Shown here: positions 57,486 through 64,000 of the stretch, piece after piece
Layout: every line of letters starts with the position of its first letter
How positions within the stretch are numbered: the first letter of the stretch is position 1
Source of the DNA: Streptomyces albogriseolus
GTDB taxonomy: Bacteria > Actinomycetota > Actinomycetes > Streptomycetales > Streptomycetaceae
Assembly: GCA_014650475.1 (NCBI GenBank)
Contig: BMVA01000007.1
Location: forward strand, 248,001-312,000
DNA: 64,000 nucleotides
Direction of reading: 5' to 3'
Notes under the pieces: model-generated
Seen by the model: the letters and a program-made list of their open reading frames with translations, nothing else
What the model was told of the DNA's origin: nothing
Databases searched by the model: none
Position numbers and translations under genes: made by a program

Positions 57486-58457
57486 TCAGCCGTACCGGGT
57501 GAACAGGGCGTCGAGGTAGTCCTCCAGGCGGCGGGTGAGGACCTCCGGGGTCAGGTCGGTGCGGCCGAGGGTGCGCCAGGGGACCGCGACCTTCTCCGCG
57601 TCGCCGTAGCCCAGGGCGTCCAGGAGGCGCCAGTAGAGGTGGGCGGGGGCGTCCGGGGCGAGGGCGCCGCCGGCGGCGGTGTAGCGGTCGGCGAAGTCCA
57701 TCCCGGCGGGGGCGCCGTGCAGCAGGGCGAGGGCGGTCGAGCAGTGGGCGACGTCCAGGTCGGCCGGTCCCCAGGAGGTCTCCACCCAGTCGACGACGCC
57801 GCTGACCCGCGGGGCGTCGTCGGGGCCGGTGAAGAGGACGTTGCCGGGGTGGAAGTCCCGGTGCAGGAAGCAGCCCTGGTGGGACGGGGGTTCGCGGCGG
57901 ATGACGTCGGCGGCACGGCGCCACAGCCCGGGGCGACGGGTGGCCGGGGGCGGTGTCACACGGTCCGGGGAGGCCCACGCCTGGTAGGCGCGGGGGCGTC
58001 GACGCGCGGGCACGGGCAGGCGGTGGATGCGGACGAGGAGGCGGGCCAGCTCGTCGGCCCGGGTCTCCGCGCCCTGGTCGTGCGGGCGGACGGCTCCCGG
58101 GAGGCGGGTCATCAGCAGGGACGGGTGGTCGCAGTGCCGGGCGGTGGCGTCCACCGCGACGAGCGTGGCCGCCGGGACGTCCGTGGCGGCGAGCAGGCGC
58201 AGGATGTCCGCCTCGCGGGTGAGCAGGCCCTCGGCGTGCCGTACGAAGAACGGCTTGACGAAGGAGCGCAGGACGAGGGAGCGGGGGCCGTCCGGCCCGG
58301 TGACGTCCAGGCGGCGCATCTCCGACGTCCAGCCGCCGCGCAGCCGGTCCACCCGCTCGATGCGTTCCCCGGCGGCCAGGGTCTTCTCCACCCAGGCGCG
58401 GGTGGCGTCCCACGGGTGGTCGATGTCTTCGGTCGGGTCGTCGGTCGTGGCCCCCAT
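57486..58457 (-). CDS. Aminoglycoside phosphotransferase (APH)-family kinase
   Basis: This protein of about 323 residues has the protein-kinase-like fold of APH enzymes. The catalytic loop is FLHRDFHPGNVLF and the metal-binding segment is SGVVDWVETSWGPADLDVAH. The N-lobe has LRGGWTSEMRRLDV and LVLRSFVKPF with the ATP lysine. The ATG at 58455-58457 was preferred to one four codons upstream. The substrate is unknown; many such genes in Streptomyces act on small molecules other than antibiotics, so resistance should not be assumed. Confidence 0.87.
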   Translation of the reverse strand: MGATTDDPTEDIDHPWDATRAWVEKTLAAGERIERVDRLRGGWTSEMRRLDVTGPDGPRSLVLRSFVKPFFVRHAEGLLTREADILRLLAATDVPAATLVAVDATARHCDHPSLLMTRLPGAVRPHDQGAETRADELARLLVRIHRLPVPARRRPRAYQAWASPDRVTPPPATRRPGLWRRAADVIRREPPSHQGCFLHRDFHPGNVLFTGPDDAPRVSGVVDWVETSWGPADLDVAHCSTALALLHGAPAGMDFADRYTAAGGALAPDAPAHLYWRLLDALGYGDAEKVAVPWRTLGRTDLTPEVLTRRLEDYLDALFTRYG

Positions 58458-58487
58458 GCGGGGCAGCATACGTACGCGGGGTGACGG

Positions 58488-59321
58488 TCAGCCGAGGAAA
58501 CGGATCAGGTGGTCGTTCAGCTTCTCCGGCTCGGCGACGGGGAGCGAGTGGTGGGTGGCTCCGGGGAGCACCGTCACCTCGGCCTGCGGCAGCGCCCGGC
58601 GGGCCTTGTCGGCGACCTTGGCGGCGTCGTGCGTACGGCTGTGCTCGGCGAGCAGGACCAGGACCGGCATGCGGAGTCCGGCGGTCCGGGGGCGGCCGCC
58701 GACGACCAGTTTGCGGCCGGGCACGGTGGTGGCCAGGGCGTAGAGGCGCTGCCAGGTCTCGTCGAGCGGGCGGCCCGCCGTCTCCCAGGACAGGAAGGAG
58801 CGGGCGCGGGCCTCGTTCGGGCGGAGTACGGAGGGCAGCGCGCGGAGGAGGTACCCGGGGCGGAACCCCGCGAACACCTGGGTGGGGTCCAGCAAGGCGA
58901 GCCGGTCGAGCCGCCGCGGCGCGTGGAGGGCGTACCGGGCGGCCAGCCAGGCGCCGTAGGAGTGGCCGCACAGGTGCGTGCGGGTCAGCCCGAGTCCGTC
59001 GAGCACCGCGTCCAGCCAGGCCGTGAGGTCGTCGGCGCCCTTCAGCGGAGTGCCCCGGCGTTCGGTGCGGCCGGCGTCGCCCAGCAGGTCCACCGCGTGC
59101 ACCCGGAACCGCCGGCCGAGCGCCGGGGCGTTGGCGAACCAGACCAGGCCGGTCGCGGAGCCGCCCGGCAGCAGCACGAGAGGGGTGCCGTCCGCCGGGC
59201 CGTGCACATGCACCCGGGTGGGCCCGTACGGGGTGGCCACGTCCCGCTCCTCCGTGAACTCGGGCCAGCGGGCGCGGAGTTCCTCGTAGGCACGGTCGAA
59301 GGCCGAAGGCGATGCGGACAC
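58488..59321 (-). CDS. Alpha/beta hydrolase
   Basis: This 277-residue protein has the oxyanion-region LVLLPGGSATGLVW (HGG-like), VHAVDLLGDAGRTER and the nucleophile elbow LCGHSYGAWLAARYAL (GHSYG serine). A late acid and the catalytic His in PGATHHSLPVAEPEKL complete the triad. It is a soluble cytoplasmic esterase or lipase-like enzyme of unknown substrate. It lies 30 bases upstream of the APH-type gene on the same strand and may be co-transcribed with it. Confidence 0.9.
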   Translation of the reverse strand: MSASPSAFDRAYEELRARWPEFTEERDVATPYGPTRVHVHGPADGTPLVLLPGGSATGLVWFANAPALGRRFRVHAVDLLGDAGRTERRGTPLKGADDLTAWLDAVLDGLGLTRTHLCGHSYGAWLAARYALHAPRRLDRLALLDPTQVFAGFRPGYLLRALPSVLRPNEARARSFLSWETAGRPLDETWQRLYALATTVPGRKLVVGGRPRTAGLRMPVLVLLAEHSRTHDAAKVADKARRALPQAEVTVLPGATHHSLPVAEPEKLNDHLIRFLG

Positions 59322-59367
59322 GGAGACATCCTGGCGGCCGGGTTCGCCGCATGCAACGGCGCGCCTC

Positions 59368-61305
59368 TCACCCGTCCGCGTACGCCTCCGCCTCCTCCAG
59401 GTACGTCGCCACCGGGCCCAGGGTCAGCATGCCGGCGGCGGCGCCCGCGTGTTCCGTGCGGGCGTCGCGGAGGGCGGTCGCGGCGCGTGCGGCGGTGTCG
59501 TGGTCGCCCAGGCGGACGGCGGCGCGGGCGGTCAGGCACCACAGGGCCTCCTGCAGGTGGTCGGGCGGTGGTGCGGGGGCCGCGGCGAGGGCGGTCCGGG
59601 CCTGGGCGTCGCGGCCCTGGTCGAGCAGGAGGAGGGGTTCGGTCCAGGGGCGGTACGGGCCCCAGTCGAGGCGGGGATCGGCGGGCGCGGGCCGGCCGTG
59701 CAGCAGGCGCAGGCCCAGCAGGGCGAGCGGGAGCAGGCCGCGGTGCAGTCCGGGCATGCCCGCCGTACGGAGGGCCTCGTCGGCGGTGCGGTAGTGCGCA
59801 GCGACCGTGGCGGGGGACGGTCCGCCGGGCTCGGTGCTGCGGGCCGCCGCGACCCGGGCCCGGAACCACGCCGTGAGGACGGGGACGAGGGGCGCCTCGG
59901 TGGCGGCGGCGAGCCGTTCGGCGGCTTCCGCGTGCGTGGACGCGGTGTCCAGGTCGCCGAGGGCGGAGGCGGACTGGAGGCGGACGAGCCGGCCGAGCAC
60001 GGCGAAGGCGGGCAGGCCGTGCGCGGTGGCCAGGTCGAGGATCTCGGCGCCGGTGCGGTCGCGTTCCGCCGCGAGCCCGGGGCGGGTGAAGGACTGGAGG
60101 AACACCCCGTTGAGGGCGAACACCAGCAGGGCGGGGTCGCCCAGGTCCCGGGCCAGCGCCTGAGCCCGCCGGGCCGCGTCCCGGGCGCGGTCCCGCTCCG
60201 GCGGGGTCAGGCCGGCGCTGCGGCTCTCGACCGCGACGGTGGCCAGCAGGCGGGCGGTCAGGTCGGCGGGGGCGTCGGGCCCGAGCGCGGCGAGCGTACG
60301 GACGGCGGCCTCGACGACCGCCCGGGACTGCGCGGGGTCGTCGGCCCGGCTCCACAGGGCGGGCACGTCGTAGGCGCCGATGATCCGGGCGGTGAGGGCG
60401 AGGTCGCCGGTGCGTTCCGCCGCCGTGATCGCGGCGAGACGGTCGCTGCGGGAGCGGACCAGTGCGTCGCCGCCCGCCAGGGCGAGGGTGCGGGCCAGGT
60501 CCAGGGTGGTGCGCGGGCCGAGCGGGACGCCGGGACCGGTCCAGGTGGTGGCCGGGGCGGCGGACGGGGTGGTCCCGTTGAGGATGTCCGTCTCCAGGCG
60601 CAGCAGGTCGGCGCCCGGGTCGAGTCCGAGCTGGTCGGCGAGGGTCGCGCGGGCGCGGCGCAGGGTGTCCAGCGCGTCGGCGCGGCGGCCCGCGTGGTGC
60701 AGGGCGCGGGCGAGGAGCGTCCAGGCGGGTTCGCGCCACGGGTGTGCGGCGACCTGGTCGCGCAGGTCGGTGACGAGGCCGGCGCCCTCGCCCCGGTCGA
60801 GGAGGATGCGGGCGCGCAGTTCGACCGCCTCCGCACGCAGCTCCTCCAGCCGGGCCCGCTCGCGCTCCGCCCACGCGGAGCCGGTCACATCGGCGTAGGC
60901 GGGACCGCGCCAGGCCGCGAGCGCCTCACCGAGCGCGGCCACCTCGCCGGGGGTGCGCCGGGCGCGGGCGAGGGCGTCCTGGAAGCGGTGCGCGTCGACG
61001 TCCTCGCGCGGCAGGCGCAGGGCGTAGCCGGGGCCCTCGGTGACCAGGACGCGCGGCGGGGTGCGGGGCGGCCGGCCGGGTTCGAGGGCACGGCGCAGCG
61101 CGGCGACGAACGTGCGCAGGGCGCCGACGGCACGGGCCGGCGGCTGCTCGGCCCACAGGTCGTCGACGAGCGTCTCGGTGGTGACCATCCGCCCCTCGGC
61201 GGCGACGAGACGGCCGAGGACCTCACGGTGCCGGGGGCCGCCGAGGGGGACGGGGGTGCCGTCGTCCCTGAAGGCCCGGACGGCGCCGAGCACGTCGATG
61301 CGCAT
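59368..61305 (-). CDS. SARP/BTAD-type transcriptional regulator
   Basis: This protein of about 645 residues has an N-terminal OmpR-type winged HTH (about 1-90; MRIDVLGAVRAFRDDGTPVPLGGPRHREVLGRLV, in parts). A bacterial transcriptional activator domain (about 98-240; LEELRAEAVELRARILLDRG to ATLADQLGLDPG) and a C-terminal TPR-like helical region (about 270-640) follow. It lacks the NB-ARC ATPase of AfsR. The ATG at 61303-61305 is favoured. It is divergent from an alpha/beta hydrolase gene, a common arrangement in which the regulator controls its neighbour. Ligand unknown. Confidence 0.9.
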   Translation of the reverse strand: MRIDVLGAVRAFRDDGTPVPLGGPRHREVLGRLVAAEGRMVTTETLVDDLWAEQPPARAVGALRTFVAALRRALEPGRPPRTPPRVLVTEGPGYALRLPREDVDAHRFQDALARARRTPGEVAALGEALAAWRGPAYADVTGSAWAERERARLEELRAEAVELRARILLDRGEGAGLVTDLRDQVAAHPWREPAWTLLARALHHAGRRADALDTLRRARATLADQLGLDPGADLLRLETDILNGTTPSAAPATTWTGPGVPLGPRTTLDLARTLALAGGDALVRSRSDRLAAITAAERTGDLALTARIIGAYDVPALWSRADDPAQSRAVVEAAVRTLAALGPDAPADLTARLLATVAVESRSAGLTPPERDRARDAARRAQALARDLGDPALLVFALNGVFLQSFTRPGLAAERDRTGAEILDLATAHGLPAFAVLGRLVRLQSASALGDLDTASTHAEAAERLAAATEAPLVPVLTAWFRARVAAARSTEPGGPSPATVAAHYRTADEALRTAGMPGLHRGLLPLALLGLRLLHGRPAPADPRLDWGPYRPWTEPLLLLDQGRDAQARTALAAAPAPPPDHLQEALWCLTARAAVRLGDHDTAARAATALRDARTEHAGAAAGMLTLGPVATYLEEAEAYADG

Positions 61306-61451
61306 GGTTCCCATCCTGGGGGTGGGCGGGGACGAAGGGGCGCGCCCTCCTCTCTTGAAGGTCTTGAGGGCGCCCTCACTCCCGGCGTACTGATCCGCTG
61401 CTCATCGCGATGCCCCACGCTGCTCCGGTCCCCGCATCACCACCTGGAGAG

Positions 61452-62345
61452 ATGGACGCACCCCTTATGACACCCACCATCCCCGGCTTCGGCCACTTCC
61501 GCCTGCCCGGTGCGGACGGCGTCGAGCTGGCCGGCGCCGTCGGCGGGCACGGCAGCCCCGTCGTGCTGCTGCACGGCTTTCCGCAGACCCACCTGATGTG
61601 GCGGCACGTCGCCGAGCGGCTCGCCGCCGAGCACACCGTGATCTGCCCCGACCTGCGCGGCTACGGCGACAGCGGCAAACCGGCCGCCGACAGCCCCGCC
61701 GTGTACGCCAAGCGCACCATGGCGGCCGACGTCGTGGCGCTGGCCGCCGCGCTCGGCCACGACCGCTTCGCCCTCGTCGGGCACGACCGGGGAGCCCTCG
61801 TCGCCTTCCGGGCCGGGCTCGACCACCCGGAGACCGTCACGCACCTCGGCATCCTCGACGTCGTGCCGACGCTCGACATGTGGGACGTCCTGCACGGCGT
61901 CTCCGCGGCGGTCGCCTTCCACCTGTATCTCATGGCACAGCCGCCCGGCCTGCCGGAGACGATGATCGCGGGCAGCGCGGACGCCTTCTTCGGGTCGTTC
62001 CTCGACGCCTGGTCCGGCGGACCGGACGCGCTGCCGCCGGAGGTGCGGGCGGCGTACCTGCGGGCGAGCCGCGCGGCGGTGCCGTCGATCGTCGCCGACT
62101 ACCGGGCCTCGGCGGGCGTCGACATCGAGCACGACCGGGCCGACCTGGACGCGGGCACCCGGCTCGCCATGCCGGTGACGGTCCTCCAGCAGGACTGGGG
62201 CGCCCAGCTGGGCTACGACGCCGCGGCGGTGTGGCGGGCCTGGGCGCCGGACCTGGACCACCGGCTGACCAAGGCCGGGCACTTCATGGCCGAGGAGGCG
62301 CCCGAGGAGGTGACGGCGGCGATCCGGGACCTGCTGACCCGATGA
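61452..62345 (+). CDS. Alpha/beta hydrolase, haloacetate dehalogenase/epoxide hydrolase-like
   Basis: This protein of about 297 residues carries VVLLHGFPQTHLMWRHVAERL, CPDLRGYGDSGKP and the nucleophile elbow LVGHDRGALVAFRAGL (Asp nucleophile, GHDRG). The late AGHFMAEEAPEEV holds the catalytic His. Asp in the elbow is typical of fluoroacetate dehalogenases and epoxide hydrolases. The ATG at 61452 follows GGAGAG closely; an ATG 15 bases later is also possible. It is divergent from the SARP/BTAD gene. Confidence 0.87.
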   Translation: MDAPLMTPTIPGFGHFRLPGADGVELAGAVGGHGSPVVLLHGFPQTHLMWRHVAERLAAEHTVICPDLRGYGDSGKPAADSPAVYAKRTMAADVVALAAALGHDRFALVGHDRGALVAFRAGLDHPETVTHLGILDVVPTLDMWDVLHGVSAAVAFHLYLMAQPPGLPETMIAGSADAFFGSFLDAWSGGPDALPPEVRAAYLRASRAAVPSIVADYRASAGVDIEHDRADLDAGTRLAMPVTVLQQDWGAQLGYDAAAVWRAWAPDLDHRLTKAGHFMAEEAPEEVTAAIRDLLTR

Positions 62346-62363
62346 ACACCGCGTCATCACCCC

Positions 62364-62391
62364 CTGGCGGAATACCCCAGGGGGGTATACC
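62364..62391 (+). promoter_or_regulatory. CsoR-like copper operator within a promoter
   Basis: ATACCCCAGGGGGGTAT (62372-62388) matches the G-tract palindrome of Streptomyces CsoR operators. It lies between a possible -35 (CTGGCG, 62364-62369) and -10 (TATACC, 62386-62391) spaced 16 bases, where a repressor would block transcription of the DUF4396 gene until copper(I) binds. Confidence 0.65.
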
Positions 62392-62451
62392 GTTCCGGGT
62401 GTGCGTGGGGACGACACGGTCCCTGTGACACTGCGAAGGGGGATGAGGTCC

Positions 62452-62949
62452 ATGGACCACGCCATGCACCACCACACCGGCGCCGGACACGGCGCACCGC
62501 ACGGCGCCGCGCCCGGCGCGACCTGGTCGACGGCGATACGGGCGACGCTCCACTGCCTGCTCGGCTGTGCCGTCGGCGAGATCCTCGGCATGGCCATCGG
62601 CACGTCCCTGATGTGGGGCAACGTCCCGACGATGGCCCTGGCCATCGGCCTGGCCTTCGTCTTCGGCTACTCCTTCACCCTCTTCGCCGTGGTGCGCGCC
62701 GGGGTGTCGCCGAAGGCCGCCGTGAAGATCGCGCTGGCCGCCGACACCGTCTCCATCGCGGTGATGGAGCTGGTCGACAACGCCATCATCGCGCTGACCC
62801 CGGGGGCGATGGACGCCGAGCTGTCCGAGGGACTGTTCTGGTACGCCCTGCTCGGCGGCTTCGCCGTCGCCTTCCTGGTCACCACCCCGGTCAACAAGTG
62901 GATGATCGGCCGGGGCAAGGGCCACGCGGTGGTCCACGCCCACCACTGA
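62452..62949 (+). CDS. DUF4396 membrane protein, probably copper-responsive
   Basis: This protein of about 165 residues has a His/Met-rich N-terminus (MDHAMHHHTGAGHGAPHG) followed by four membrane segments (including TLHCLLGCAVGEILGMAIG, VPTMALAIGLAFVFGYSF, ALAADTVSIAVMELVDNAII, and FWYALLGGFAVAFLV) and a His-rich end (KGHAVVHAHH). It matches DUF4396 proteins often found with copper genes. The His/Met-rich ends suggest metal binding. Start at 62452, with AAGGGGG about 10 bases upstream. A CsoR-type operator precedes it. Confidence 0.85.
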   Translation: MDHAMHHHTGAGHGAPHGAAPGATWSTAIRATLHCLLGCAVGEILGMAIGTSLMWGNVPTMALAIGLAFVFGYSFTLFAVVRAGVSPKAAVKIALAADTVSIAVMELVDNAIIALTPGAMDAELSEGLFWYALLGGFAVAFLVTTPVNKWMIGRGKGHAVVHAHH

Positions 62950-63028
62950 CCCCGCCCCGCGCCCACCACTGACCCCGCCCGCGCCCGCCCCGGCCCGCCG
63001 GCCGGCGCGGGCGCGGGCGCGGGCGACG
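62939..63028. repeat. Direct repeat over the DUF4396 stop, then GC-rich stem-loop
   Basis: A 19-base unit (CCCACCACTGACCCCGCCC) at 62939-62957 recurs at 62962-62980; the first copy contains the TGA stop. From about 62978 a run of CGCCCG pairs with the GGGCGCGGGCGCGGG run ending near 63024, a likely terminator. The duplication resembles that at the stop of the T7SS ATPase gene. Confidence 0.5.
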
Positions 63029-63068
63029 CGGGAGCACGCCGTGCCGACCGGGCATCCGCTGCGCGCGG

Positions 63069-63299
63069 CCTCGCCCGCGTACGGCGGCCGACCGGACGCG
63101 GGCGAGGGGTAGAGTGGGCCGGTCAGCCGTGTCGGGGCCGACGAAGCCCCCGGCGAAGACCGCAGTCCGCAGGAGAGAGCGAGCGCATGTCCGTGATGCC
63201 CGGCGCCGCTGTCTTCCCGCCGTGACCCTTCGCCCCCGGGCGGTGTCCGGAGTTCCTCCGCGCCGCATCGCCGTGATCCACGGTCCCCACGCCCACTGA
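63069..63299 (+). promoter_or_regulatory. Putative promoter and leader of the SulP gene with mini-ORFs
   Basis: CCTCGCCCGCGT (63069-63080) and ACGCGGGCGAGG (63096-63107) form a perfect 12-base inverted repeat just before TAGAGT (63110-63115), a possible -10. The transcript would have a leader of about 285 bases. It contains a 12-codon ORF (63187-63225, AGGAG upstream) whose TGA overlaps the GTG of a 25-codon ORF (63222-63299) ending IHGPHAH. These may be regulatory leader peptides; unproven. The rest of the 457-base gap shows nothing else. Confidence 0.3.
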
Positions 63300-63406
63300 T
63301 CCCGGCCCCGAACTCCCTGCGCACGGGGTCGTCCCACGCCCCTCCCGCGTGCCCCGCCCCGTCCCCGGGCGCGCCCGAGCAACGACAGGTTCTCCCTCCC
63401 TTGTCC

Positions 63407-64000
63407 ATGTCCTCCGCACTGTCCCCGTCCGCCTGGCTGCGCGGCGCCCGGCGTCCGTCCTGGCTGTCCGACCCGAAGGTGCTGCGCACCGAGGTGCTCG
63501 GCGGCCTGGTGGTGGCGCTGGCGCTGATTCCCGAGGCGATCTCCTTCTCGATCATCGCCGGGGTCGACCCTGCGGTCGGTCTGTTCGCCTCCTTCACCAT
63601 GGCCGTGACGATCGCGGTCGTCGGCGGCCGGCCCGCCATGATCTCGGCGGCGACCGGCGCCGTCGCCCTCGTCATCGCCCCGCTCAACCGCGAGCACGGC
63701 TTCGGGTATCTGGTCGCCGCCGTGATCCTCGCCGGTGTGTTCCAGATCGTGCTGGGCGCGCTCGGGGTGGCGAAGCTGATGCGGTTCGTGCCGCGCAGCG
63801 TGATGGTCGGCTTCGTGAACTCCCTGGCCGTCCTGATCTTCATGGCGCAGGTGCCGGAGATGACGGACGTGCCGTGGCCGGTGTATCCGCTGATCGCGGC
63901 GGGGCTGGCGATGATGGTGTTCTTCCCGAGGCTCACCACCGTGGTGCCGGCGCCGCTGGTGTCCATCGTGATCCTCACCGTGATCACCGTCGCGGCCGGG
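63407..64000 (+). CDS. SulP-family anion transporter, N-terminal part
   Basis: The frame is open from the ATG at 63407 (or an in-frame TTG at 63401) to the window end, 198 residues. It has the SulP start LRTEVLGGLVVALALIPEAISFSIIAGV, with the family PEAxSFSxIAG motif, then GLFASFTMAVTIAVVGGRPAMISAATGAVALVIAPL and RFVPRSVMVGFVNSLAVLIF. SulP proteins move sulfate, bicarbonate or other anions across the cytoplasmic membrane; some actinomycete forms carry a carbonic anhydrase or STAS domain, which would lie outside the window. Ribosome site weak. Confidence 0.88.
   Translation, partial: MSSALSPSAWLRGARRPSWLSDPKVLRTEVLGGLVVALALIPEAISFSIIAGVDPAVGLFASFTMAVTIAVVGGRPAMISAATGAVALVIAPLNREHGFGYLVAAVILAGVFQIVLGALGVAKLMRFVPRSVMVGFVNSLAVLIFMAQVPEMTDVPWPVYPLIAAGLAMMVFFPRLTTVVPAPLVSIVILTVITVAAG

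Noticed and set aside
57486-58457. Calling the APH-family gene an antibiotic resistance gene
   Set aside because: Only the general kinase motifs are present; the family acts on many substrates and no resistance context exists.
57163-59352. 729-codon minus-strand frame over the APH-type and hydrolase genes
   Set aside because: Out-of-frame Pro/Arg-rich shadow; the real frames carry HRDFHPGN and GHSYG motifs.

Overview
The window is a 64 kb piece of a high-GC actinomycete chromosome, almost certainly Streptomyces. Genes are dense with very GC-rich third codon positions, many GTG starts, 4-base start/stop overlaps and long stem-loops without U tracts. It carries futalosine-type menaquinone genes, SARP/BTAD and PASTA-less Ser/Thr kinases, and a gene order that, from memory, resembles the mqnA-mqnE neighbourhood of Streptomyces coelicolor. 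No rRNA, tRNA, CRISPR array, insertion sequence or replication origin was seen.

Positions 1-18,753 form the accessory part: a type VII (ESX/WXG100-like) secretion locus. An EsxA-like protein (13417-13716) is divergent from a large EccC/EssC-type FtsK/SpoIIIE ATPase (14044-18753). Beside them lie three cassettes of the same plan. Each starts with a ~100-residue helical protein ending in a [YF]xxxD signal, overlaps by 4 bases a 411-506-residue protein with an N-terminal DPxPGDPEE motif and a central hydrophobic region, then has a membrane protein and two soluble proteins from a small set of related families. Cassettes 1 and 3 are on the minus strand (280-3674 and 8945-13341), cassette 2 on the plus strand (5122-9074). 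The partial gene at the left edge suggests the array continues. No EccB, EccD, EccE or MycP gene is visible here.

Positions 18,800-31,100 hold a membrane Ser/Thr kinase convergent with the ATPase, mqnA, a cold-shock protein, an XRE-cupin regulator divergent from azlCD, a methyltransferase and a fatty-acid block: acyl-CoA ligase, thiolase, large FabG, MaoC hydratase and a TetR regulator. Two palindromes in the thiolase/FabG promoter region are likely operators of that block. Positions 31,062-38,450 hold two SPFH/band 7 membrane proteins, a secreted LamG protein, a dicarboxylate symporter and a DUF4229 protein.

Positions 38,553-45,444 hold a GNAT protein, a UdgX-type uracil-DNA glycosylase broken by a one-base frameshift, and late menaquinone genes (mqnE, UbiX-like, UbiA-like, UbiD-like) with an Lrp regulator and a rhomboid protein between them. 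Positions 45,512-56,219 hold a Ser/Thr kinase with a C-terminal ricin-type lectin, a cytosine deaminase, a complete system II cytochrome c biogenesis set (TlpA/ResA, CcdA, ResB, CcsB), a Tat-type lipoprotein deacetylase, a histidine phosphatase and hemL. The linked menaquinone, cytochrome c and haem genes make this a respiratory-chain neighbourhood.

Positions 56,718-64,000 hold a conserved hypothetical gene, a flavoprotein remnant, an APH-type kinase, two alpha/beta hydrolases around a SARP/BTAD regulator, a DUF4396 protein behind a CsoR-like copper operator, and the start of a SulP anion transporter with a long leader. Identifications are from reading the sequence; no database search was run.
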